From JAXDBM01 sp963709485 (GTDB lineage Bacteria > Desulfobacterota > Syntrophia > Syntrophales > Fen-1087): a stretch of 64,000 nucleotides of DNA. The stretch lies in contig CAVPWE010000001.1 of assembly GCA_963709485.1 (NCBI GenBank), forward strand, positions 372,001 through 436,000. The letters run 5' to 3'. The notes beneath the pieces were generated by a model. That model did no database searches, had not been told where the DNA came from, and saw only the letters and a list, made by a program, of their open reading frames with translations. Each line of letters begins with the position of its first letter. Position 1 is the first letter of the stretch. Positions 34,263-41,483 of the stretch are shown here, piece after piece. The position numbers and the translations under genes were made by a program.

Positions 34263-35841
34263 GCGTCCCCACAGCCGGGAAAACGCAAAGGTCGCCAGGG
34301 CCGCGGGCATCGTGGGCTCTGCCACGATGCTGAGCCGGGTCTTCGGGTTCATCCGGGACATGGTGGTGGCCGGCTTCTTCGGCGCGGGGATCGTGAGCGA
34401 CGCCTTCTTCGTCGCCTTCCGGATCCCCAACCTTCTGAGGCGGCTTCTGGGCGAAGGGTCCCTCACCGTTTCCTTCGTGCCCGTCTTCACTGAGTATTTG
34501 AACCGGAAATCGCGGGAGGAAGCCTTCGCGCTGGCCAACATCGCCTTCACGCTCCTCTCCGTCATCCTGGTCGTGGTCTCCATCGCCGGCGTCGTCCTCT
34601 CCCCGCTCATCGTCACCGTCATGGCCCCGGGTTTCACCCGGGTCCCCGCCCAGTACGAACTGGCGGTTTTCCTCAACCGCCTGATGTTTCCCTACATCTT
34701 TTTCATCTCGCTTGTCGCCCTCTGCATGGGCATCCTGAACTCGCTCCGCCATTTTGCGGCGCCGGCGCTCTCCCCGGTCGTCCTGAATCTTTCCATGATC
34801 CTGGCAACGCTGACGCTTCGGGACTTTTTCCGGGAGCCCATCCTGGCGCTGGTGGTGGGCGTCATGGCCGGCGGTGTTCTGCAACTGGCGATGCAGTGGC
34901 CGTTTCTGGTCCGGCTGGGCGTCCGGCTGAAGCCCGATTTCCGCTTCCGGCATCCCGGCATCAAGCGGATCGGCGTGCTCATGCTGCCGGCCGTTTTCGG
35001 CGCGGCCGTCTACCAGATCAACGTCTTCATCGGCACGATCCTGGCCTCGCTGCTGCCCAGCGGCAGCGTCTCCTACCTCTACTACGCCGACCGGATCGTG
35101 GAGCTTCCCCTGGGCGTCTTTGCCATCGCCGTGGGGACAGCGACCCTGCCCAGTTTTTCCGAGCAGATTTCAAAAGGGAATTTCGAGGAATTCAAGAAGA
35201 CGATCGCCTTCTCGCTCCGCCTGATCCTCTTTATCACCATCCCGGCAATGATCGCCCTGATCGCCCTGCGGGAACCCATCATATCGGTTCTTTTCCAGCG
35301 GGGGCACTTCGATGCGCGGTCCACCCTCCTCACCGCCCAGGCTCTGCTTTACTACAGCGTCGGCCTCTGGGCCTTTTCGGTCATCCGGGTGATCGTCTCC
35401 GCCTTCTACTCGCTCCAGGACACCAAGAATCCCATGAAGGCGGCCATCGCGGCCCTCCTGGTGAACGTGGCGTTCAGCGTCGCCCTGATGTTCCCCCTTC
35501 AGCACGGCGGCCTGGCGCTGGCCACGTCCATCGCCTCGGCGGTCAATGTCGCCATGCTTGCCGTCATCCTGAAGCGAAAAATCGGCCCCTTTGTGGACGG
35601 GGATTTTTACCGGTCCGTTCTCAAGACGATTGCCGCCGCGGCAGCCATGTGGGGGGCCATCTTCCTGATCGATCTCCTGTTTCCCTGGAAAACCGGGGGC
35701 TCCTTCAACGAAAGGCTCTCCTTTCTGGCCGTGGCCATCGCGGTCGGTGCCGCGACTTTTTTCGGTTTCTGCGCCATCATCCGCATTCCGGAAATGATGA
35801 CCCTCATCAGGATCCTGAAGCGGAAGTTCGCCCGGACCTGA
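34252..35841 (+). CDS. murJ: lipid II flippase MurJ
   Basis: MurJ moves the peptidoglycan precursor lipid II across the inner membrane. The 529-residue protein has about 14 membrane segments of the MOP superfamily. It begins after an Arg-rich cytoplasmic start with ATMLSRVFGFIRDMVVAGFFGAG and AFRIPNLLRRLLGEGSL, the best conserved MurJ stretch. It also has YYADRIVELPLGVFAIAVGT and RVIVSAFYSLQDTKNPMKAA. I start at ATG 34252, which overlaps the DUF167 stop; the longer frame to 34198 lies inside DUF167. Confidence 0.92.
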   Translation: MENERPHSRENAKVARAAGIVGSATMLSRVFGFIRDMVVAGFFGAGIVSDAFFVAFRIPNLLRRLLGEGSLTVSFVPVFTEYLNRKSREEAFALANIAFTLLSVILVVVSIAGVVLSPLIVTVMAPGFTRVPAQYELAVFLNRLMFPYIFFISLVALCMGILNSLRHFAAPALSPVVLNLSMILATLTLRDFFREPILALVVGVMAGGVLQLAMQWPFLVRLGVRLKPDFRFRHPGIKRIGVLMLPAVFGAAVYQINVFIGTILASLLPSGSVSYLYYADRIVELPLGVFAIAVGTATLPSFSEQISKGNFEEFKKTIAFSLRLILFITIPAMIALIALREPIISVLFQRGHFDARSTLLTAQALLYYSVGLWAFSVIRVIVSAFYSLQDTKNPMKAAIAALLVNVAFSVALMFPLQHGGLALATSIASAVNVAMLAVILKRKIGPFVDGDFYRSVLKTIAAAAAMWGAIFLIDLLFPWKTGGSFNERLSFLAVAIAVGAATFFGFCAIIRIPEMMTLIRILKRKFART

Positions 35842-35933
35842 GGCCGCTCGCAATCGTTAAGCGTTCCGATAAAATCATTGACTTCGGAAAGGCAAAATGT
35901 TAGGGAAACCGCCTTCAAAGGAAAGGTCAAACC

Positions 35934-37214
35934 ATGCTGGACATTAAATTTTTGAGACAGAATGTCGAACTGGTGCGCCGGAAGATGCTGGAGCGGGGCC
36001 AGGAGATGGACTTCGGCCCCTTCATCGCCCTCGATGCGAAACGGCGCGATATCCTTCAGGATGTGGAATCGCTCCGGAGCGAGCGCAACACCGTTTCCAA
36101 GGAAGTCGGCGAGAAGAAGAAGCGCAAGGAGGATGCCTCCGCCCAGATCGCCCGAATGGGGGCCGTCTCCGCGCGCATCAAAGAACTGGATGAATCGCTC
36201 AAGGCCACCGAGGATGAGCTCAACCAGATGGTGATGATTATCCCGAACATTCCGCATGAATCCGTGGAATACGGGACGAGCTCCGAGGACAACCCGGTCG
36301 TCCGCGCCTGGGGGGAAAAAAGGGTCTTCGACTTCCAGCCGAGGCCACACTGGGAAATCGGCGAAATGACCAACACCCTGGATTTCGCCAGGGGCGCGAA
36401 AATCACCGGCGCCCGCTTCACGCTTTACCGCGGGCTGGGGGCCATGCTGGAGCGGGCCATCATCAATTTCATGCTCGATCTTCACATCGCCGAGCACGGG
36501 TATACCGAGATGCTGCCCCCCTTTATGGCAAACCGGGAAAGCATGACCGGCACGGGACAGCTTCCGAAGTTTGCCGAGGACCTGTTCAAGGTGGAGAAGA
36601 CGGATTATTATCTGATCCCCACGGCGGAGGTTCCGGTGACCAACATCCACCGGGACGAGATTCTGAACGAGAGGGACCTTCCCGTTTATTATGTGGCTTA
36701 CTCCCCCTGCTTCCGCGCTGAGGCGGGCTCCTACGGGAAGGACACCCGGGGCCTGATCCGGCAGCATCAGTTCAACAAGGTGGAGATGGTCAAGTTTGCC
36801 ACGCCGGAGACTTCCTACGACGAGCTGGAGAAGCTCACCCTGAACGCGGAGGAAGTGCTGAAGCGGCTGAGCATTCCCTACCGGACCGTCAGCCTCTGCA
36901 CGGCCGATCTGGGGTTTTCATCCGCCAAGACCTACGACTTGGAGGCCTGGCTGCCCGGGCAGGACACCTACCGGGAAATCTCCTCCTGCAGCAACTTCGA
37001 GGATTTCCAGGCCCGGCGGGCATCGATCCGCTTCCGCCGCGAGGGAAGCGGCAAGGTGGAGTTTGTCCACACGCTGAACGGTTCGGGACTGGCGGCGGGG
37101 AGGACGACCGTCGCCGTAATGGAGAACCATCAGCAGGCCGACGGCAGCGTTGTCATCCCGGAGGTCCTGCGGCCTTACATGCGGGGCATTGACAGGATTC
37201 CCCCCGCGGGTTAA
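35934..37214 (+). CDS. serS: seryl-tRNA synthetase
   Basis: SerS charges tRNA-Ser (and tRNA-Sec) with serine. The 426-residue protein has an N-terminal coiled-coil arm (about 28-105) that contacts the long variable arm of tRNA-Ser, then the class II core. Motif 2 is YSPCFRAEAGSYGKDTRG and RQHQFNKVEM; motif 3 is GSGLAAGRTTVAVMENHQ. The start has AAAGGAAAGG upstream. Two tRNA-Ser genes lie immediately downstream. Confidence 0.95.
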   Translation: MLDIKFLRQNVELVRRKMLERGQEMDFGPFIALDAKRRDILQDVESLRSERNTVSKEVGEKKKRKEDASAQIARMGAVSARIKELDESLKATEDELNQMVMIIPNIPHESVEYGTSSEDNPVVRAWGEKRVFDFQPRPHWEIGEMTNTLDFARGAKITGARFTLYRGLGAMLERAIINFMLDLHIAEHGYTEMLPPFMANRESMTGTGQLPKFAEDLFKVEKTDYYLIPTAEVPVTNIHRDEILNERDLPVYYVAYSPCFRAEAGSYGKDTRGLIRQHQFNKVEMVKFATPETSYDELEKLTLNAEEVLKRLSIPYRTVSLCTADLGFSSAKTYDLEAWLPGQDTYREISSCSNFEDFQARRASIRFRREGSGKVEFVHTLNGSGLAAGRTTVAVMENHQQADGSVVIPEVLRPYMRGIDRIPPAG

Positions 37215-37229
37215 CATGGAAACATGACC

Positions 37230-37315
37230 GGAGGGATGGCCGAGTGGTCTATGGCGGCGGTCTTGAAAACCGTTGACCGAAAGGTTCGCGGGTTCGAATC
37301 CTGCTCCCTCCGCCA
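37230..37315 (+). tRNA. tRNA-Ser (anticodon TGA)
   Basis: The acceptor strands GGAGGGA and TCCCTCC pair, the anticodon loop is CTTGAAA in a CGGT/ACCG stem, a variable arm follows (GACCGAAAGGTTC region) and the T loop is GGTTCGAATCC. CCA is encoded at 37313-37315. The long variable arm marks it as serine. It begins 15 bases after the serS stop. Confidence 0.93.
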
Positions 37316-37377
37316 TTCCGTTCAATGCGTTGATTCATCGACGTGAGACAGGCCGGACATCGATCATCCGGAAAAGC

Positions 37378-37471
37378 GGAGAGATGGCTGAGTGGTCGAA
37401 AGCGATCGCCTGCTAAGCGATTGTACGCCCCATAAGGTGTACCGCGGGTTCAAATCCCGCTCTCTCCGCCA
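37378..37471 (+). tRNA. tRNA-Ser (anticodon GCT)
   Basis: The acceptor strands GGAGAGA and TCTCTCC pair; the anticodon loop CTGCTAA sits in CGC/GCG-flanked stem bases; a long variable arm (TACGCCCCATAAGGTGTA) follows, and the T arm is CGGGTTCAAATCCCG. CCA is encoded. A run of seven T directly follows the gene. Confidence 0.93.
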
Positions 37472-37488
37472 TTTTTTTGAACACATAC

Positions 37489-37565
37489 GCGCCCATGGCT
37501 CAGCTGGATAGAGCGTCGGACTACGAATCCGGATGTCGGAGGTTCGAATCCTCCTGGGCGCGCCA
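37489..37565 (+). tRNA. tRNA-Arg (anticodon ACG)
   Basis: The acceptor strands GCGCCCA and TGGGCGC pair, the D arm is GCTCAGCTGGATAGAGC, the anticodon loop is CTACGAA in a CGGA/TCCG stem, and the T arm is GGAGGTTCGAATCCTCC. CCA is encoded at 37563-37565. It is the last tRNA of the cluster and borders the accessory region. Confidence 0.94.
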
Positions 37566-37572
37566 GTAAAAT

Positions 37573-37611
37573 AAAGGGGTTAGCCAAACAGCGGTTAACC
37601 TCTTTTTCTTT
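37573..37611 (+). terminator. intrinsic terminator after the tRNA cluster
   Basis: AGGGGTTAGCC and GGTTAACCTCT pair (two G-T wobbles) around a short loop, followed by TTTTTCTTT. Confidence 0.65.
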
Positions 37612-37749
37612 GTGCGGTCATTTTGTTCCGCTATAGTCCCGCTTTTTAAATTTCTCAGCCGCTTTTCTCTATGCCTTTTTCCCCCATGTCAACCATCGGG
37701 GATGGGTTCATATTGGATTGAATTGATAAGAACTTCCACGCCTGTCCGG

Positions 37750-38049
37750 TTAACTATTGAACAAATTTATCTGGTTGCATAAACGAGGTTCCGGTTCTTG
37801 CTTGTAAGCATCCTTAACTATCTGAATAATGGGTTTTTTCTCGAAAATGTTGGCCTCCAGAATTTGCAAAATTGTGTGGAGGTTTCCGGGCAGACGAAGT
37901 CTCTTTTTCAGGATGGCAACCAGCAGATAAATGCTGATGGCAATCCAGACCTGGGTCTTGACGGCAATGGTCGTTGTTCCATAAAAAGTCTGGGTTCTCA
38001 GGTGTTGCCTATAAAAAAGTCCGATGCTTCCGATCTCATTGACCTTGTC
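37750..38049 (-). pseudogene. remnant of an IS4-family transposase (C-terminus only)
   Basis: Minus-strand translation from an in-frame stop at 38050-38052 down to TAA at 37750-37752 gives about 99 residues containing FYGTTTIAVKTQVWIAISIY, LLVAILKKRLRLPGNLHTIL and a tail ending NQINLFNS. This matches the C-terminal end of IS4-type transposases (typically ...KTQIWIAISVYVLVAI... and ...NQLNLFD). The upstream DDE-containing part is missing and the segment before it is degraded, so it cannot be active. No terminal inverted repeats could be placed. The region is A/T-richer than its surroundings. The remaining bases 37612-37749 and 38053-38144 hold nothing else that I can name. Confidence 0.7.
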
Positions 38050-38144
38050 TCATGGATACGGATGAAGAACCATCGGGCCTATCTCTTTCATCGGAAACGG
38101 AAACTGGCCACATTGAGGGTGGCGTTAGATGTATCGTTGTAGGG

Positions 38145-38777
38145 TTATAATAGCAACGGCAGGATCTCTCCAAGTTCTTTTTGGAAACCGTCCCGTTCGA
38201 CATACAGCATTGCCTTCCAGCCTCTTTGCCTTGCCCGCTCCACATGGCCCGGGTCATCATCAATGAACAGGATTCGATCCGGTTTCGCTTTTACCGTTTG
38301 AGCCACGTCATCAAAAAGACCGGGGTCCCTCTTGCCCTTGCCAATGCGATAGCTGTTGAAGATGTAATTGAACAATCTGTAGAAATCATATTTTTTGTCG
38401 AGTTCTTCCAGCAAGTCAGTCTGGTCGCTCAGGATCCCAACCCTTATATTGTTGGCCTTCAGCTTCTTCACCACAGCGATCATCCAGTCCCTCAAGATGA
38501 AACGGGAGAAGATTGCATGTCTGAGAGAGGCGTCATCCCCCTTGACTCCAGTTTTTTGCCTTAATGCATCCCAGAACTGGCTCTCAGGGGCTTTCCCGAG
38601 CACGTAGCCGGAGGAATAGATGGTGTCGAATGCCGCCTGAACGAACGCATTCTCATCCACTCCGTTCGCCCTGGCGACAGCAATGAGGCCTTGCTTGAAC
38701 CCCTCTTCGGCGAGTACGCCGCCGAAGTCGAATAAAACGACGTCAATTTTGCCGTTGGTTCTTATGATGTCATCCAT
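38145..38777 (-). CDS. HAD-superfamily hydrolase (subfamily IA)
   Basis: A 210-residue phosphatase-like protein with all four HAD motifs: motif I VVLFDFGGVLAEE, motif II VGILSDQTDLLEE, motif III Lys in GKGKRDPGLF and motif IV ILFIDDDPGHVERA. Motif I has Gly-Gly after DF in place of the second Asp, as in many subfamily IA members of the DFGGV type (epoxide-hydrolase/haloacid dehalogenase-like), so phosphatase activity is not certain. The substrate is unknown. It lies in the low-G+C accessory stretch next to the IS4 remnant and the nitroreductase gene, both on the same strand. Confidence 0.82.
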   Translation of the reverse strand: MDDIIRTNGKIDVVLFDFGGVLAEEGFKQGLIAVARANGVDENAFVQAAFDTIYSSGYVLGKAPESQFWDALRQKTGVKGDDASLRHAIFSRFILRDWMIAVVKKLKANNIRVGILSDQTDLLEELDKKYDFYRLFNYIFNSYRIGKGKRDPGLFDDVAQTVKAKPDRILFIDDDPGHVERARQRGWKAMLYVERDGFQKELGEILPLLL

Positions 38778-38870
38778 AATGCTCCTCGTGTTGTTTCAAT
38801 CAAAAAAAGCAGACTCCTGTGTTTTTTACATCGGGAATACTACTCAAAAGAGCAGAAATGCTCTCAGGGG

Positions 38871-39710
38871 TTACTCCCTGCCGATCCAGCTCACGAGATA
38901 TTCCATGTCTCCACTCCGGATCTGAGGATCTTTGACTTCCCAGCGTCCGGACAAACCCGATTCCCTTGCAGACAACTCGAAATGGCACATGGCGATACCC
39001 ATATCGATGTTCTGCAGCCGAATCGGTTTAAAGTACCGATCATAGCCGGGCGTTCTCTGGATGTAAAAATGAAAGCAGCCCTTCCCCTTGATGATTCTCC
39101 AGGGCTGCTTATTTGAAGCCGATGGTCCTGTTCGAACGCATTCAAGGGGAGTCGCGTAACCGCCTGCCGCGTCTTTTGTGAGCAGGGTATCCATATTCTC
39201 CTCATAAAACAGTTCCCCCCAGGGCTTGCGATGATCCGATCCCGCGCTGAACCGGAATGCCTTTTCTATGAGGGATCGATGGTCACCCGGATAACCGACG
39301 GGGGTGACGGCAGGCAGAAGTTCATTTTCCGCCAGGTTCATTTTCTGGGCAAATCCGGTCCTGTTGAAGGTCCCTCCCAGCCAGCAGGTGCCAAGACCCA
39401 TAGACGTTGCCAGGAGAATGTTCTTTTCCATGGCGTATCCGCAGTCTTCCATGGCTTTGGGTTGATCCGTGACCGCACCGGCGATGAACTGCCTGGCTCC
39501 TCGTATTACCCCATAGGTGCCAAGGCTTCTGAACGCCTTCGTGTCCATCTCATCAAAGTTCAGGAGTTCAAATCGGATTTTACTGCCGAAAGGAGTTTCC
39601 GTGCCGGTTTTCAGAGATGCGGCAAGTTTGGCGATCTTGTCCGCTTCAACAGCCTTATTGCTGTATGTACGGCAGGAAACGCGCGATTTTATGGCATTTA
39701 CAATGGTCAT
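38871..39710 (-). CDS. nitroreductase-family flavoprotein (TM1586-like)
   Basis: A 279-residue FMN-binding protein with two tandem half-domains, like the putative TM1586-type nitroreductase. The N-terminus MTIVNAIKSRVSCRTYSNKA carries the FMN-binding Arg pair (SxRxY). MEKNILLATSMGLGTCWLGG is the usual second motif. A later GPSASNKQPWRI is the repeated N-terminal motif of the second half, and it ends in a dimer strand. Such enzymes reduce quinones or nitro compounds or act in flavin chemistry; the true substrate is unknown. It is 94 bases upstream of the HAD gene in the same direction. Confidence 0.82.
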   Translation of the reverse strand: MTIVNAIKSRVSCRTYSNKAVEADKIAKLAASLKTGTETPFGSKIRFELLNFDEMDTKAFRSLGTYGVIRGARQFIAGAVTDQPKAMEDCGYAMEKNILLATSMGLGTCWLGGTFNRTGFAQKMNLAENELLPAVTPVGYPGDHRSLIEKAFRFSAGSDHRKPWGELFYEENMDTLLTKDAAGGYATPLECVRTGPSASNKQPWRIIKGKGCFHFYIQRTPGYDRYFKPIRLQNIDMGIAMCHFELSARESGLSGRWEVKDPQIRSGDMEYLVSWIGRE

Positions 39711-39889
39711 GAATGCAAAGGTGCAGTCAGGATGGCCGAATCAGTTTATTGAAGACGAGATGAAAGGTGTGACGGCGTGACAGCCTTTCTTGCTGTTCCC
39801 GGAGAACAGGACTGCCTTCCTGAAGGCCGCTGCTTGACTCTTTTAAAAGAATACACGATTCGAAGCGGTAATCATAGGGGTCTTTTGTG

Positions 39890-39917
39890 TTGACAGACGG
39901 AATCCTTTTTTTATAAT
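39890..39917 (+). promoter_or_regulatory. perfect consensus sigma-70 promoter
   Basis: TTGACA at 39890-39895 and TATAAT at 39912-39917 with a 16-base spacer. It stands 83 bases before the M48 protease gene and is the only promoter in the window with both hexamers identical to consensus. Confidence 0.75.
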
Positions 39918-39999
39918 CAATCCATTCGAAAACAAGTCCTTCTCACTCGCAATGGCACATCGTTGAAATCATTTTGCATCATCAAGGGAGAAATGAACG

Positions 40000-40944
40000 A
40001 TGAAGAGAAAAGTCATTCTTTGGGTCCTGCTGGCCTCGGCGCTCATTTCTGCGTGTGCCACCGCAACCGGTTCACGCTATCGGGAAGGTGACAATGTGGG
40101 TCAGGAAACCGGCATGTCGGTTGACGACGAACGGCGTTTGACCGAAGAAGCCCTTCCAAAATTAAAAAAAGATTATCCCTCAGCCCAGAACCCGGATCTT
40201 CAGAAATACATTTCCAATTTGGGCATGAAGATCGTTCGGGCCAACAACCTGGAGGGGAATCCCTATCACTACGACTTTGAGGTGGTTGACGTTGAAAGCG
40301 TGAATGCATTTGCGCTGCCGGCCGGGAAAATATTTGTGACCGCCCCGCTGATCGCCATGGCATCCAATGAAGCGGAGCTCGCCGGGGTGATCGGGCATGA
40401 AATCGGTCATGTCATGGCCAGGCACGCCGCAGAGCGGATGTATGCGATGGAAAAAGACCAGAACAAAACCTGGCTCCTGGCGGCGGGCGGCGGGATTGTC
40501 GGTGCGGCCGCGGGGTTCGGCCTGGGGCTGTTGCTCTGCCCGGACGGCGATGCCTCCTGCATGGCAAAAGCGGCGCTGATCGGAGGCGCGCTGGGCGCTG
40601 GCGGGGGTCTGCTCGTGCAGAAATATCAATTCCTGGCGAATTCTCGGGAAGACGAACTGGAAGCGGATCGCATCGGTTTCAAGATCGCTGTCGGCGCGGG
40701 ATACGATAAAGACCAGGTCGGAAAATTTTATGAAAAGCTTCTGCAAACGGAGAAGAGCGCTCAGAAAAGCGGCAGCAGTGGCCTGAAGAGCCTTGCCGAC
40801 GCCATGAGCACGCACCCTCCGAGCGAAGAAAGGGTGAAGCAAATGAACGAACTGGCCATGAATAGCCCCGCAAAAAGGGGCTCCGTAAACACCCCTGAGT
40901 TCAACAGGGCCAAACAGGCGGCTGCGGGACTTCGTAAAAAATAG
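40000..40944 (+). CDS. M48-family metalloprotease, lipoprotein
   Basis: A 314-residue Zn protease predicted to be anchored to a membrane by lipidation: the signal peptide ends in LISAC, a lipobox with Cys at about residue 19. The Zn motif is VIGHEIGHVMARHAAER (HExxH) with the third ligand Glu in SREDELEADRIGF. A Gly-rich segment (about 160-210) containing GGGIVGAAAGFGLGLL and GGALGAGGGLL interrupts the domain, as in BepA/LoiP relatives. These proteases act in outer-membrane quality control. The start follows AAGGGAGAAATG-type bases. It is transcribed alone from the strong promoter at 39890. Confidence 0.87.
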   Translation: MKRKVILWVLLASALISACATATGSRYREGDNVGQETGMSVDDERRLTEEALPKLKKDYPSAQNPDLQKYISNLGMKIVRANNLEGNPYHYDFEVVDVESVNAFALPAGKIFVTAPLIAMASNEAELAGVIGHEIGHVMARHAAERMYAMEKDQNKTWLLAAGGGIVGAAAGFGLGLLLCPDGDASCMAKAALIGGALGAGGGLLVQKYQFLANSREDELEADRIGFKIAVGAGYDKDQVGKFYEKLLQTEKSAQKSGSSGLKSLADAMSTHPPSEERVKQMNELAMNSPAKRGSVNTPEFNRAKQAAAGLRKK

Positions 40945-41032
40945 CCCCCGCAAGAGCGCTTCCCCTTCAACACCGCAAAGACAATTTTTAGAATTCCTGT
41001 TTCATCATGTAAACGGGGTATCGGTCTTCACC

Positions 41033-41304
41033 GTGGATCAAAAAGCAGGTTTCAAGAGACTCCAGACCATCGTCACGGAGACCTTCGGTCTCGGACGGGC
41101 AGAGTTACATTGGGCACGGTCATATTGATATTTGTCGTTTTCGTCGCCGGCATATTTCTGTTTTTCTATCTTGCACTGCCGAATACGATCATTTTGACGA
41201 GCGGTCCAAAGGGAAGCATCTCCTACAAACCGCTTTACGTTTTCTATCGGAACAAGTCCGGCATTGAACGTCTTTCTCAATTTGCAGGCCAACGCATCGC
41301 TTGA
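41033..41304 (+). pseudogene. decayed TAXI-family TRAP solute receptor gene
   Basis: Three pieces of similarity in shifted frames. A GTG at 41033 opens KAGFKRLQTIVTETFGLGRA, the usual cytoplasmic start of membrane-anchored TAXI receptors. After a frameshift near 41105, a membrane helix (TVILIFVVFVAGIFLFFYLA) and TIILTSGPKGS follow. Then SYKPLYVFYRNKSGIERLSQ and FAGQRIA, which in intact proteins lies some 80 residues further on, so an internal deletion is likely. The rest of the protein (about 300 residues) is missing. Similarity is judged from memory of the family. The bases 41305-41483 hold no gene that I can see. Confidence 0.5.
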
Positions 41305-41483
41305 TGCCGAGCGACCGTTCACAACGCAGCAATTGATCCGATGCCGGCACGGGAACCCTTCCCGCCTTCACGCGGGCTGAAGGCATTCACACTTCATCAA
41401 TCCCCTGATAGGCGACTGAAATTGAATCGGGAGTCAATCATTTCCGGCCCGAACATGTGTTTGGAAAGAGGGTTTGGTTCATT

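Noticed and set aside
37489..37565. tRNA-Arg as an attachment site of an integrated element
   Set aside because: I found no integrase gene and no repeat of the tRNA 3' end downstream; only an IS4 remnant is present.
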